The notes: generated from the sequence alone by a model not told the origin. A DNA stretch of 64,000 nt from Cryobacterium algoricola (GCF_004402485.1 NZ_SOFG01000011.1:62001-126000); one strand, 5' to 3'. Numbered from the stretch's first letter, positions 54,988-63,460 are shown. Made by a program: numbers and translations.

Positions 54988-56166
54988 ATGACGTTCCAGA
55001 CCCTTGCGATCATCTCCCTAGTCGGCCTCCTCGGTCCGTTACTGGCGACCCCGCCGCGGTGGCGGGTTCCGGTCATGCTCGGCGAGCTCCTCGCCGGGAT
55101 CCTCGTCGGCCGTTCCGTACTCGGCCTCGTCGACTCGAGCGATCCGACCCTGACCCTCCTTGCTGACGTCGGCTTCGCACTGATCATGTTCGTGGCCGGC
55201 ACCCATGTCCCGGTGCGTGATGCCGGCATCCGCTCGGCGCTCGGCAGGGGAACGGCCAGGGCCGGCCTCGCCGCCGTCATCGCGGTCGTGCTCGGCGTGG
55301 CGACCGCTGTGCTGTTCGGCACCGGGCACGCACCGTTGTATGCGGTGCTGCTCGCCTCGTCGTCCGCGGCGCTCGTGCTTCCGGTGATCGACTCGCTGAA
55401 ACTGACCGGGCCTTCGGTGCTGCAGGTCACGGCACAGGTTGCGATCGCCGACGTCGCGGCGATCGTCGCGCTGCCGATCGTGATCGACCCGGCCAACGCG
55501 GGCCGGGCCTCGCTCGGTGCCGTGGCCGTCGGGGTGTCCGCGGTGCTGCTGTACCTCGTGCTGTCGCGGCTCGAGCGAAGTGGCGCCCGGCTGCGGGTCC
55601 ACAAGCTGTCCGAGGACCGCAAGTTCGCCCTCGAGCTGCGGGTTCAGCTGACGATCCTGTTCACGTTCGCCGCCCTCGCGGTCGTGAGCCACGTCTCGAT
55701 CATGCTCGCCGGGTTCTCCTTCGGGCTCGCCGTTGCCATGGTCGGGGAACCGCGGCGCCTGGCCCGGCAACTGTTCGCCATCGCCGACGGGTTCTTCGGG
55801 CCGCTCTTCTACGTGTGGCTCGGCGCCTCGCTCAACGTGGTCGACCTGGTATCCCGGCCCGGAATGATCCTGCTCGGAGTTGCCCTCGGCCTCGGCGCCC
55901 TCCTTGCGCACGCCTCGGCCCGGCTGCTCGGTCTCCCACTGCCGTACGGCCTGCTCGCGGCCGCCCAGCTCGGCGTGCCGGTTGCGGCAGCGACGATCGG
56001 GACCCAGCTGCACCTGCTCGCCCCTGGCGAGGCGGCCGCGCTGATCCTGGGCGCGCTGATCACGATCGGGGTCGCGACCGTGGCCGCGGGCGTCGCCTCC
56101 CGGCGGCAGGCCGCCGGGTCGCCCGCCGCACCGGGGCCGCCCGCCGCACCACCGACATCCGCCTGA
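54988..56166 (+). CDS. Cation/proton antiporter (CPA2-like)
   Basis: A 392-residue membrane protein with about 12 helices. Motifs fit Na+/H+ or K+/H+ exchangers: WRVPVMLGELLAGILVGRSVLG near the N-terminus, FALIMFVAGTHVPV, VTAQVAIADVAAIVALPIVI (with a helix-5-like Asp) and FFGPLFYVWLGASLNVVD. No regulatory RCK domain follows; the C-terminus is a Pro/Ala tail. It probably helps pH or ion homeostasis. The gene ends near a REP-like palindrome. Confidence 0.88.
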   Translation: MTFQTLAIISLVGLLGPLLATPPRWRVPVMLGELLAGILVGRSVLGLVDSSDPTLTLLADVGFALIMFVAGTHVPVRDAGIRSALGRGTARAGLAAVIAVVLGVATAVLFGTGHAPLYAVLLASSSAALVLPVIDSLKLTGPSVLQVTAQVAIADVAAIVALPIVIDPANAGRASLGAVAVGVSAVLLYLVLSRLERSGARLRVHKLSEDRKFALELRVQLTILFTFAALAVVSHVSIMLAGFSFGLAVAMVGEPRRLARQLFAIADGFFGPLFYVWLGASLNVVDLVSRPGMILLGVALGLGALLAHASARLLGLPLPYGLLAAAQLGVPVAAATIGTQLHLLAPGEAAALILGALITIGVATVAAGVASRRQAAGSPAAPGPPAAPPTSA

Positions 56167-56473
56167 CCGGCGAGCGGCTGCCGCTGCTCGCGCGCCAGGT
56201 GCGCCGTTTCGCGCCAGGCATGCCTGGCGCGAAACGGCGGAGTTGGCGCGCAACTCGGGACTAGTGCCGCGGAGCGGCGCAACTGGTGCGCGGGCCGCTG
56301 GGCCGCTGGGCCGGGCGACGGCACGGGGAATTCTCGGGGAGCACACAGCGTTGACACGGTCAGCACTCGGGCTCAGCCGCCAGACTTGTCGCTCCGCAGT
56401 CGCGCCACGCGCGCTGCGGGCACACAGCGGAGCGGGAGCTGCGGGGTGACGCGACAATTCAAGGAGGTCGCAC
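56167..56473. other. 307-bp intergenic region with palindrome remnants
   Basis: Holds palindrome copy B (56202-56239), a partial third copy of the same family (GGCGCAACTGGTGCGCG around 56276-56292), and the ribosome site of the next gene (AAGGAGGT near 56461). No credible ORF. Confidence 0.8.
56202..56239. repeat. Intergenic palindrome (REP-like), copy B
   Basis: Perfect 19-bp arms (56202-56220 and 56221-56239) with no loop, sharing CGCCGTTTCGCGCCAGGCA with copy A at 16.4 kb. Bulged pairing extends outwards (GCGCGCCA with TGGCGCGC). Confidence 0.95.
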
Positions 56474-56935
56474 GTGGAAAGAATCAACGAAGAAGTCGAG
56501 ACCGAGACCGGCACGATCGAGAAGTACCGCCGGCACGCGAACGGACGCGGACTGGTCTCCGGCGGGGCACGGGTCGACCCGACCGCCTTCATCTCCGGAA
56601 CGGCATACGTCGAGAGCGGAGCCAGGGTGGGCGCGGAGGCCTGGATCGGACCGGGCAGCTGGATCGACCACAACGCCCTCGTCGGCGCACGGGCCTTCAT
56701 CGGCCAGAACGTGCACGTGGGCGTCGACGCCGTGATCGGCGGGGCCGCACGTCTCGGGAGCCACTCCCGGATCGGGGACGGCGCGCGGGTACAGAGCGGA
56801 GCGGTCGTCGACCGCGATATCCGGATCCCGGCGGGCGGTATCGTGACCGCCGCCGTGCGCGGGCAGGCACGAACGGCCGCGACGCGGCATCCGCTCGAAG
56901 CGGACGCGCCGGCCCGCCTGCGCCGCGCCGCCTGA
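56474..56935 (+). CDS. Left-handed beta-helix (hexapeptide repeat) protein
   Basis: A 153-residue protein. After a charged N-terminus, residues 30-115 show hexapeptide repeats of the [LIV]-G-x4 type (ARVGAEAWIGPGSWIDHNALVGARAFIGQNVHVGVDAVIGGAARLG). This fold is shared by acyltransferases and gamma-carbonic anhydrases. No catalytic His triad can be confirmed, so it may be a stand-alone sugar-phosphate acyltransferase-like or structural protein. GTG start, with a near-perfect AAGGAGGT ribosome site 7 nt upstream. Compare the gamma-carbonic anhydrase at 63.5 kb. Confidence 0.75.
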   Translation: MERINEEVETETGTIEKYRRHANGRGLVSGGARVDPTAFISGTAYVESGARVGAEAWIGPGSWIDHNALVGARAFIGQNVHVGVDAVIGGAARLGSHSRIGDGARVQSGAVVDRDIRIPAGGIVTAAVRGQARTAATRHPLEADAPARLRRAA

Positions 56936-57093
56936 GCAGCGACCGTGACCGAGGCCCCGACCGGGTGATACCGGTCGGGGCCTCGCCGCGTCGGGCTGCG
57001 GAGGCTCCGCACGGCTTGTGAGCTCGGCTTCGACGATCGACTCGGACGTTCGGCCGAGACGTCCGGCTCCCGGGCTCCGCCCAGGCGTTCGGC

Positions 57094-58449
57094 CTAGAAG
57101 AGGGTGACGGCGGCCTGGGCGATGGCGAAGATCGCGAGCCCCGCGAGGGAGCCGACGACCGTGCCGTTGATTCGGATGTACTGCAGGTCGCGACCGACCT
57201 GCAGCTCGATCTTCTCGCTCGTCTCCGCCGCATCCCAGCGTTCGACGGTCTCGGTGATGACCCCGGCGATCTCGTCGCGGTAGGTGCGCACGAGGTAACT
57301 CACCGAGTCGGCGATCCAGCGATCGATGCGCCCGCCGAGTGCGCCGTCGCCGGCCAGCCGCTCGCCCACCTCGATCACGGTGGAACGGATGCCGGCCCTC
57401 AGGTCGCTCTCCGGGTCGCCGAGCGACGCCGCGAGAGACACCTTCACGGCCTCCCAGGTCTCGCTCGCGAACTCGCGCAGGCGGGCACTGTCCAGGAGCT
57501 CGAGTTTCAGGGTCTCGACGCGGTTGATCATCGCCGGGTCGTGCTCGAGGTCGTCGGCCAGCTCGACGAGATAGCGGTCGATGGCCTCGCGAAGCGGATG
57601 CTCGGCATCCGCCCGGACGGAGGCGACGAACCCGAGCACCTCGCGATGCGCCCTGTCGTCGACGAGGCGGTCGACGAAGCCGGGGAGCCAGCTGGGCAGT
57701 CGCGCAGATACGGCTTTTCCGAATGCCTCGGGGTGCGCGATCAGCCAGCCCTCCGCCCGGTCGAGGAGCAGGTCGACGACGGCGTGCTGCTGCCCGGACG
57801 CGAGGAGCCGCGCGCCGACCCTGCCGATCGGAGGCGCCCACTCCGGGCGCACGAGGTGTTCGCGGGCCACGGTCTCGATGAGGTCCTTGATCGCGTCGTC
57901 GCTCAGGAGGGTGAGCAGGCCCGTGCCGGCGACGGCGATCTCATCGGTCAGCCTCCTGGCATTGTCCGGCTGTTTCAGCCAGGTGCCGAGCCGGCGGGAC
58001 ACCCCGATCGAGTCGAGTTTGCCGCGGACGACCTGCTCGGAGAGGAAGTTGGTGCCGACGAATTCGCCGAGGCTCGCGCCGATCTCGTCCTTGCGGCTCG
58101 CGATGATGTTGGTGTGCGGGATGCGCAGCCCCAGCGGATACCGGAACAGCGCGGTCACGGCGAACCAGTCGGCGAGGGCGCCGACCATGCCGCCCTCTGC
58201 GGCGGCCCGCACGTATTGCAGTGCGGGAATACGATCCTGCAGCGCGAAGGACACCGCGAAGACGATCGCCATCAGCAGGAGCAGGGCGAGGGCGAGCCGC
58301 TTCATCCGGACGAGGGCGACGAGTCGGGCGGCGTCGGCGGGGCCGAGCACGGCGGTGCGGCGCTGCCGGGTGCCGCGAGGCTTCGGCCGGCCGGGTGTCG
58401 GCTGGCCGGGTGTCGGTTCGCCGGGCTGCGGTTCGCGCGTCAGCGCCAT
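57094..58449 (-). CDS. DUF445 membrane protein
   Basis: A 451-residue protein. A Pro/Gly/Thr-rich N-terminal segment (GEPTPGQPTPGRPKPRG) leads to a membrane helix near residue 52-70 (LALALLLLMAIVFAVSFAL), the conserved AAAEGGMVGALADWFAVTALFRYPLGLRIPHTNII, long amphipathic helices and a C-terminal helix (VGSLAGLAIFAIAQAAVTLF). DUF445 includes YjiN; function is unknown. The ATG at 58449 has TAGGCT 7 nt before it; this box shares its TAG with the galM stop codon. The N-terminal frame upstream is not credible. Confidence 0.92.
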   Translation of the reverse strand: MALTREPQPGEPTPGQPTPGRPKPRGTRQRRTAVLGPADAARLVALVRMKRLALALLLLMAIVFAVSFALQDRIPALQYVRAAAEGGMVGALADWFAVTALFRYPLGLRIPHTNIIASRKDEIGASLGEFVGTNFLSEQVVRGKLDSIGVSRRLGTWLKQPDNARRLTDEIAVAGTGLLTLLSDDAIKDLIETVAREHLVRPEWAPPIGRVGARLLASGQQHAVVDLLLDRAEGWLIAHPEAFGKAVSARLPSWLPGFVDRLVDDRAHREVLGFVASVRADAEHPLREAIDRYLVELADDLEHDPAMINRVETLKLELLDSARLREFASETWEAVKVSLAASLGDPESDLRAGIRSTVIEVGERLAGDGALGGRIDRWIADSVSYLVRTYRDEIAGVITETVERWDAAETSEKIELQVGRDLQYIRINGTVVGSLAGLAIFAIAQAAVTLF

Positions 58450-58456
58450 GAATGTG

Positions 58457-58462
58457 AGCCTA
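58457..58462 (-). promoter_or_regulatory. -10 box of the DUF445 gene, containing the galM stop codon
   Basis: On the minus strand TAGGCT lies 7 nt before the ATG at 58449. Its first three bases (58462-58460) are the TAG stop of galM. Confidence 0.6.
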
Positions 58463-59398
58463 GGCCTGGAATCCGGTCGGGCGAATGGCCCAGCGCACCG
58501 TCCAGGACTCGTCCGGCGCGAGCCAGCGGAGGCCTGCCCCCGAGTTGAACGCATCGGCAGGCGCCGTCATCGGCTCGATCGCGACGGCGCGGCCGGGCAC
58601 GGGGACATCGCCCTCGCTCGCGGTGACGGGGAACTCCGTGGGGGTGAAGACCTGCACGTAGCGCATGTTCTCGTCGCCCCAGACGGTGACCCTGCGGCCG
58701 TCCGGCGCGGTGAGCGAATGCTCGCGTCCGGCGCCGCCGAAGGCGTCGTCGAGGGCGAGGTCGGCGACGCGCGCGCCGGCGCGGAGGTCGTAGCGGGTGC
58801 CGTCGACCGGGGTGTCGACGCCGGTCGGGTTGAGCCGGGCATCCACTTCGAGGCGGGTGGCCGCGTCGACGCGCAGCACGAGGTCCTCGGTGGGGACGTC
58901 GCCGATCTTGAGGTAGGGGTGCACGCCGATGGCGACGGGGGCACTCTCGGTGCCGACGTTGTGCACGGTGTGCGTGACCTCGAGGCCGGTCTCGGTCAGT
59001 GCATAGGTCACGCTCGTGTCGAGCTGGAAGGGGAAGCCGGACTGGGGGAACACGGTCGCGGCGAGGGTCACGGCCGCCGCGTCACGTTCGACGAGGCGAT
59101 ACGGCGTGAAGCGGAGGAGTCCGTGGATGGCGTTGTTGAGGAGCGGCTCCGTGATGCTGAGCTGCTGCCAGTCGTCACCGTTCCGCCAGATCCCGTCCCG
59201 GATCCGGTTGGGCCAGGGCACGAGCACGATGCCCGCGGACATCGGCGGCTCGACCGCAGCGGCGAAGGATTCGACGAGGTCGATGCCGTTCAGGGCATAC
59301 GCCCGGATCCCGGCCGCGACCTCGGTGATCGTCGCGGTGGCCCGCCCGTCCGGGGTCTCGTGGGTCAGTTCGTACTGGGTTCCGGTGGCTGCGCGCAT
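58460..59398 (-). CDS. galM: Aldose 1-epimerase family protein (GalM-like)
   Basis: A 312-residue beta-sandwich enzyme that interconverts alpha and beta anomers of aldoses such as galactose. Visible family features are VLVPWPNRIRDGIWRNG (the conserved N-R), NNAIHGLLRFTPYRL (His), IGVHPYLKIG (second catalytic His) and ATRLEVDARLNPTG; a catalytic Glu is expected in VAIEPMTAPADAFNSG. Neighbouring galT and galK support galactose. The -10 box TAGGCT 6 nt before the ATG overlaps the stop of the DeoR gene. Confidence 0.92.
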   Translation of the reverse strand: MRAATGTQYELTHETPDGRATATITEVAAGIRAYALNGIDLVESFAAAVEPPMSAGIVLVPWPNRIRDGIWRNGDDWQQLSITEPLLNNAIHGLLRFTPYRLVERDAAAVTLAATVFPQSGFPFQLDTSVTYALTETGLEVTHTVHNVGTESAPVAIGVHPYLKIGDVPTEDLVLRVDAATRLEVDARLNPTGVDTPVDGTRYDLRAGARVADLALDDAFGGAGREHSLTAPDGRRVTVWGDENMRYVQVFTPTEFPVTASEGDVPVPGRAVAIEPMTAPADAFNSGAGLRWLAPDESWTVRWAIRPTGFQA

Positions 59399-59404
59399 GG
59401 GACC

Positions 59405-59410
59405 AGCCTA
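59405..59410 (-). promoter_or_regulatory. -10 box of galM, containing the DeoR-gene stop codon
   Basis: On the minus strand TAGGCT lies 6 nt before the galM ATG at 59398. Its first three bases (59410-59408) are the TAG stop of the DeoR gene. Confidence 0.6.
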
Positions 59411-60235
59411 TTCGCCCTGGAGCACGGTCAGTCCTGCCTCGCGGAGCCGGGCCAGCGCGTCGGGGTGCGCCGCGGCATCCGTCAGCAGGGAATCGAAGGA
59501 TTCGAGGGGTCCGACCCTGCCGAGATGCACCCGGCCGAGCTTGGAGCCGTCGGCCACGACGATCGCCCGGGTCGCCGCCTGGAGCATGAGCGTCTTGACC
59601 CCGGCCTCCGGCAGGTTGATGTTCGTGACACCGCCGGCCGCGTCGACGCCGTTGCAGCCGATGAAGGCGAGGTCGGCGTGCACCTGGCTCAGCACCGTCG
59701 CGGCGAGCGGTTCGACGAGGGAGTGCTGCAGCGGCCGGAGTGACCCGCCCGTGACGATCACGGTGAATCGCGGAATGGCGGGCTCGAGTTCGAGGGCGAT
59801 GCTGAGGCCGTTGGTGATCACCACGACGTCGGTCAGCTCGGTGCGGGCGAGCAGGGCCCTGGCGATGGCGAGGGTGGTCGTGCCGACGTCGAGGATCAGG
59901 CTCTGCCCGCTCACCACGAGGGACGCGGCGAGCGCGCCGATCTGCTGCTTCGGGATCACGGATGCCCCGAGCGACTCCTCGAAGGACGCCTCGGTGTCCG
60001 CGGCGGGCGTCGAACCCGGCGTCAGCGCGGGCACCGCTCCCCCGTGCACCCGGTGCACAAGGCCGGCCGTCTCGAGGGCGTCGAGGTCGGCGCGCGCGGT
60101 GACCCCGGACATCCCGAAGGCCTCGCGCAACTCGCTCACCCGCACGAAGCCGCGCTCGTCGACGAGCCTGCGGATCTGCTCCCTGCGCTGGTGCTGCGGG
60201 AGCAGTTCGCGGTCGGACGGCACGTCGGATGTCAT
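59408..60235 (-). CDS. DeoR/GlpR-family transcriptional repressor
   Basis: A 275-residue regulator. The N-terminal HTH is HQRREQIRRLVDERGFVRVSELREAFGMSGVTARADLDALETAGLVHRVHGGA, the DeoR signature; the C-terminal sugar-phosphate sensor has LDVGTTTLAIARALL, VVITNGLSIALEL and the SKLG motif in VADGSKLGRVHLG. It faces galT-galK across 85 bp containing a palindrome, so it is very likely the galactose-operon repressor, released by a phosphorylated sugar such as galactose-1-phosphate (inference). GGGGAG touches the ATG at 60235. Confidence 0.92.
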   Translation of the reverse strand: MTSDVPSDRELLPQHQRREQIRRLVDERGFVRVSELREAFGMSGVTARADLDALETAGLVHRVHGGAVPALTPGSTPAADTEASFEESLGASVIPKQQIGALAASLVVSGQSLILDVGTTTLAIARALLARTELTDVVVITNGLSIALELEPAIPRFTVIVTGGSLRPLQHSLVEPLAATVLSQVHADLAFIGCNGVDAAGGVTNINLPEAGVKTLMLQAATRAIVVADGSKLGRVHLGRVGPLESFDSLLTDAAAHPDALARLREAGLTVLQGE

Positions 60236-60273
60236 CTCCCCATCTTCGCTTACTTTCTTTTGGTTATCAATCA

Positions 60274-60288
60274 GAAACCACTGGTTTC
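60274..60288. promoter_or_regulatory. Palindromic operator between DeoR and galT
   Basis: GAAACCA-C-TGGTTTC is a perfect 7-1-7 palindrome; TGGTT at 60261-60265 adds an inverted half-site to AACCA. It is placed where it could control both divergent genes. Confidence 0.75.
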
Positions 60289-60320
60289 GGTTGCGCAGAT
60301 CCGCTAACGTGGGGAGGGTT

Positions 60321-61493
60321 ATGGACACCGTCATGGACACCGCAGGCTTCGTCGCCGCACCCGGCATCACCCGTCACCACCACACCCTGGCCGACGGCCG
60401 GGACCTCATCTACTTCGACGACCCGGACACGCGGCTCTCGCCCGAACGTGCCGCCGACACCCGCGTGCTCGATCCGCGCCCGCCGACGGCGAGCATGCGG
60501 CAGGACCCGCTCAGCGGCGAATGGGTCTCGATCGCCTCCGCTCGCCAGAACCGGGTGTTCCTGCCGCCGGCGAACCTCGACCCGCTCGCCCCCTCGACGC
60601 CGGAGAACCCGAGCGAGGTGCCGAGCAACTACGACGTCGCCGTGTTCGAGAACAAGTCGCCGTCCTTCGGTCCGCTGCTGACCGACCCGAACGCCCCGGC
60701 CGGGCTGGCCGAACTCGCCGAGATCGGCCTCGGGCGCACCCGCACCTCGGTCGGGCGCTGCGAGGTCGTCTGCTTCAGCCCCGAGAACGAGGGCTCCTTC
60801 GCGAGCCTGTCCGTCACCCGGGCGCGCACCGTGATCGAGGCCTGGGCCGAGCGCACCCACGTGCTCTCGCAGCTGCCGGGCATCCAGCAGGTGTTCCCCT
60901 TCGAGAACCGCGGCGAAGCGATCGGGGTGACGCTGCGGCATCCGCACGGCCAGATCTACTCGTACCCGTACATCACCCCGCGCACCCAGCGTGTGATCGC
61001 CTCGCTCGAAACCTACGGCCCGTCCCTGTTCGCCGACGTGCTCGCGAGCGAGCAGGCCGCGGACCGGGTCATCATCCGCGGCGAGCACTGGACGGCGTTC
61101 GTGCCGTTCGCGGCCCGCTGGCCCATCGAGGTGCACATGCTCCCGCACCGCCAGATCCCCGACTTCGCGGCGACGAGCCTCGCCGAGCGCGACGAGCTCG
61201 CGGTGCTCTACCGGAGGCTGCTCCGCGGCATCGACGCGATCTACTCGACGCCGACGCCGTACATCGCGGCCTGGCACCAGGCCCCCGTGCACACCCACCG
61301 GGACGACATCCGGCTGATGCTGCAGGTGACGAGCCCCCGCCGGGCCGAGGACAAGCTCAAATTCCTCGCCGGCTCCGAAGCCGCGATGGGCGCCTGGATC
61401 GGCGACGTCACTCCCGAGCAGGCCGCGGCGGGCATCCGTACGGCCGTCGAGCGGTCGATGGCCGCGGATGCCGCGAGCGAGGCCCGCGCATGA
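60321..61493 (+). CDS. galT: Galactose-1-phosphate uridylyltransferase
   Basis: A 390-residue HIT-superfamily enzyme that swaps UMP between UDP-glucose and galactose-1-phosphate. The catalytic H-P-H is in TLRHPHGQIYSYPY near residue 212, with RQDPLSGEWVSIASARQNR and CEVVCFSPENEGSFASLS in the N-terminal lobe and AAWHQAPVHTHRDD in the C-terminal lobe. ATG after GGGAGGGTT; the much longer open frame upstream is antisense to the DeoR gene. Stop overlaps the galK start by 4 bp. Confidence 0.96.
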   Translation: MDTVMDTAGFVAAPGITRHHHTLADGRDLIYFDDPDTRLSPERAADTRVLDPRPPTASMRQDPLSGEWVSIASARQNRVFLPPANLDPLAPSTPENPSEVPSNYDVAVFENKSPSFGPLLTDPNAPAGLAELAEIGLGRTRTSVGRCEVVCFSPENEGSFASLSVTRARTVIEAWAERTHVLSQLPGIQQVFPFENRGEAIGVTLRHPHGQIYSYPYITPRTQRVIASLETYGPSLFADVLASEQAADRVIIRGEHWTAFVPFAARWPIEVHMLPHRQIPDFAATSLAERDELAVLYRRLLRGIDAIYSTPTPYIAAWHQAPVHTHRDDIRLMLQVTSPRRAEDKLKFLAGSEAAMGAWIGDVTPEQAAAGIRTAVERSMAADAASEARA

Positions 61494-62650
61494 GCGCCCT
61501 CGACTCCGCAGCGACCGCCGGTTTCGCCAAGCGCTTCGCCGGCGAGCCGGACGGCCTCTGGTCCGCGCCCGGCCGGGTGAACCTGATCGGGGAGCACACC
61601 GACTACAACGACGGCTTCGTGCTGCCGTTCGCGATCGACCGGCGCACCGTGATCGCGCTCGGCGCGCGGACCGACCGGCTGGTGCGGGTGGCGAGCTCGT
61701 TCTCCGACGAGATCGTCGAGATCTCCCTCGACGAGCTGACCCCCGACATCCTCTCGGGCTGGTCGGCGTACCCGCTCGGCGTCGCCTGGGCGCTCGGCGA
61801 GTTCGGGGCCCCGCTCGCGACGGAGCCCGGTTTCGACGTCTACATCGTCTCCGACGTGCCCATCGGTGCTGGGCTATCGTCATCCGCGGCCATCGAGAGC
61901 GCCGTCGCGGTCGCGCTGAACGACGTGTGGGCGCTCGGTTTCGACCGGCGCACCCTGGCCAGGGTGGGCCAGCTCGCCGAGAACCGGGCCGTCGGGGCGC
62001 CGACGGGCATCATGGACCAGTCCGCCTCCCTGCTCGGTGAGAAGGACGCCGCGGTGTTCCTGGACTGCCGGAGCCTGGAGTCCGAGGTGATTCCGCTCGG
62101 GTTCGACGCCGCCGGACTCGAACTGCTGATCATCGACACGAAGGTGAGCCACGCGCACTCGACCGGCGGGTATGCCTCGCGCCGGGCATCCTGCGAGCTC
62201 GGCGCCCGGCTGCTCGGCGTCGACTCGCTCCGCGACCTCGGGGTCGTCGACCTCGCGCGTGCCGCCGAGCTGCTCGACGACGAGACGTTCCGCCGGGTGC
62301 GGCACGTGATCACAGAGAACCAGCGGGTGCTCGACACCGTGCGCACGCTGCGCGAGTCCGGCCCTGCCGCGATCGGCGCGCTGCTCGACGCCTCACACAC
62401 CTCGATGCGCGACGACTTCGAGATTTCCGTGCCCGAGCTCGACCTCGCGGTCGTCGCGGCGCGCGGGGCCGGCGCCCTCGGCGCGCGGATGACGGGCGGC
62501 GGCTTCGGCGGCGCCGCGATCGCGCTCACCCCGCACGAGCTCATTCCCACGGTCACCGCTGCCGTGCGCTCCGCGTTCGCGGACGCCGGCTTCGCCGCCC
62601 CGGACACCTTCGTGGTGCGCGCGGCGAACGGCGCCGGCCGCGAGGGCTGA
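61490..62650 (+). CDS. galK: Galactokinase
   Basis: A 386-residue GHMP kinase that phosphorylates galactose. The substrate signature is APGRVNLIGEHTDYNDGFVLP near residue 28, the ATP loop is PIGAGLSSSAAIESAVAVAL near 123, the catalytic Asp is in GIMDQSASLLG, and motif 3 is ARMTGGGFGGAAIAL. ATGA overlap with galT shows operon structure. With GalM and GalT it makes most of the Leloir pathway; GalE is not in the window. It ends 25 bp before a long inverted repeat. Confidence 0.97.
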   Translation: MSALDSAATAGFAKRFAGEPDGLWSAPGRVNLIGEHTDYNDGFVLPFAIDRRTVIALGARTDRLVRVASSFSDEIVEISLDELTPDILSGWSAYPLGVAWALGEFGAPLATEPGFDVYIVSDVPIGAGLSSSAAIESAVAVALNDVWALGFDRRTLARVGQLAENRAVGAPTGIMDQSASLLGEKDAAVFLDCRSLESEVIPLGFDAAGLELLIIDTKVSHAHSTGGYASRRASCELGARLLGVDSLRDLGVVDLARAAELLDDETFRRVRHVITENQRVLDTVRTLRESGPAAIGALLDASHTSMRDDFEISVPELDLAVVAARGAGALGARMTGGGFGGAAIALTPHELIPTVTAAVRSAFADAGFAAPDTFVVRAANGAGREG

Positions 62651-62675
62651 CCCACCCCGTCCCCTCGTCTCTGGA

Positions 62676-62766
62676 CATAACTCCTGCAGATTCGTCCGGC
62701 CGCCCCGGCGCCGCCAGTGAAACACTGGGCGGCTGGGCAGCCGGCCGGGAATCTGCAGGAGTTATG
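62676..62766. repeat. 91-bp inverted repeat (possible MITE/REP) after galK
   Basis: Perfect 18-bp ends, CATAACTCCTGCAGATTC (62676-62693) and its complement (62749-62766), enclose an imperfectly self-complementary GC-rich middle. The right arm contains the TAA stop codon of the convergent ybaK gene (62764-62762). It can act as a shared terminator hairpin. Confidence 0.95.
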
Positions 62767-63250
62767 CCGATTCGGGCGGGGTGACGGGAGTCGGCGTACC
62801 GCCCGTGATGCGGAGCAGCTCGGCGTAGCTGGTCGGGAAGACGGTGTGGGCGTGGCCGGCGGCCGCCCACACTTCGGGATACCCGTCGAGGGCGACGTCG
62901 ACGAGGGTGCGCAGCGGTTGCGGGTGCCCGACCGGGGCGACGCCGCCGATGACCTGCCCGGTCGCGCTCTTGACCAGTTCCTTCGACGCGCGCCCGATCG
63001 TGCCGCCGAGACGGGTGCCGAGCCAGGGCGTGTCGACCCGGTGCGCGCCCGACGTCAGCACGAGCAACGGCTCGCCGTCGAGGGTGAAGACGAGGGAGTT
63101 GGCGATCGCGCCCGGCTCGATGCCGAGGGCGTCCGCGGCCTGCTGAGCGGTCGTCGCGGCGTCGTCGAGCCAGCGGATGTCCGGCGAGAGCCCGAAGGCG
63201 GCGAGCGCCTCCCGCACGCGGTCGACGGCGGGGTGTGCGGTGTTCACCAT
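62762..63250 (-). CDS. YbaK/EbsC-family aminoacyl-tRNA deacylase-like protein
   Basis: A 162-residue single-domain protein. Family features: ALGIEPGAIANSLVFTLDGEPLLVLTSGAHRVDT (with the conserved catalytic-region Lys replaced by S-L-V-F context) and GQVIGGVAPVGHPQPLRTLVDVAL, which is the typical GG.SP.G motif. Members remove mischarged amino acids from tRNA in trans. Which tRNA is served is unknown. The ATG has a TAGGCT box 6 nt upstream. The stop codon lies in the arm of a long inverted repeat shared with galK. Confidence 0.88.
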   Translation of the reverse strand: MVNTAHPAVDRVREALAAFGLSPDIRWLDDAATTAQQAADALGIEPGAIANSLVFTLDGEPLLVLTSGAHRVDTPWLGTRLGGTIGRASKELVKSATGQVIGGVAPVGHPQPLRTLVDVALDGYPEVWAAAGHAHTVFPTSYAELLRITGGTPTPVTPPESA

Positions 63251-63256
63251 CCGGTC

Positions 63257-63262
63257 AGCCTA
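63257..63262 (-). promoter_or_regulatory. -10 box of ybaK (leaderless)
   Basis: On the minus strand TAGGCT lies 6 nt before the ATG at 63250; no Shine-Dalgarno. Confidence 0.55.
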
Positions 63263-63271
63263 GCCCGTCCC

Positions 63272-63346
63272 GAATTCAGGAGTTGCGGCCCGTTTCGGCT
63301 CGTACAAGCGCTTTCCCGGGGCTAACGCGGCGCAATTCCTGAATTC
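63272..63346. repeat. Inverted repeat upstream of ybaK
   Basis: GAATTCAGGAGTTGC (63272-63286) pairs with GCAATTCCTGAATTC (63332-63346), 14 of 15 positions. The arm shares AACTCCTG-A-ATTC with the repeat at 62.7 kb, so the two may belong to one family; together they bracket ybaK. Confidence 0.85.
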
Positions 63347-63373
63347 GACACAGGTCTGGTGCACGGCGGGCAC

Positions 63374-63426
63374 GGGTGCGGGGAGCGGGTGCGGGGAGCG
63401 GGCGCGCGGCACGGGCACGGGGAGCG
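63374..63426. repeat. GC-rich short tandem repeats
   Basis: Two exact 13-bp copies of GGGTGCGGGGAGC (63374-63399) followed by degenerate GGGCACGGGGAGCGG units. Lies in the promoter-proximal region of the carbonic anhydrase gene. Confidence 0.8.
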
Positions 63427-63460
63427 GACACGTGCACGGGCACAGGCACGGATGCCGCAC

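Noticed and set aside
59016..60320. Upstream extension of the galT frame by 435 codons
   Set aside because: Antisense to the DeoR and galM genes; the ATG at 60321 has a ribosome site and matches the GalT start.
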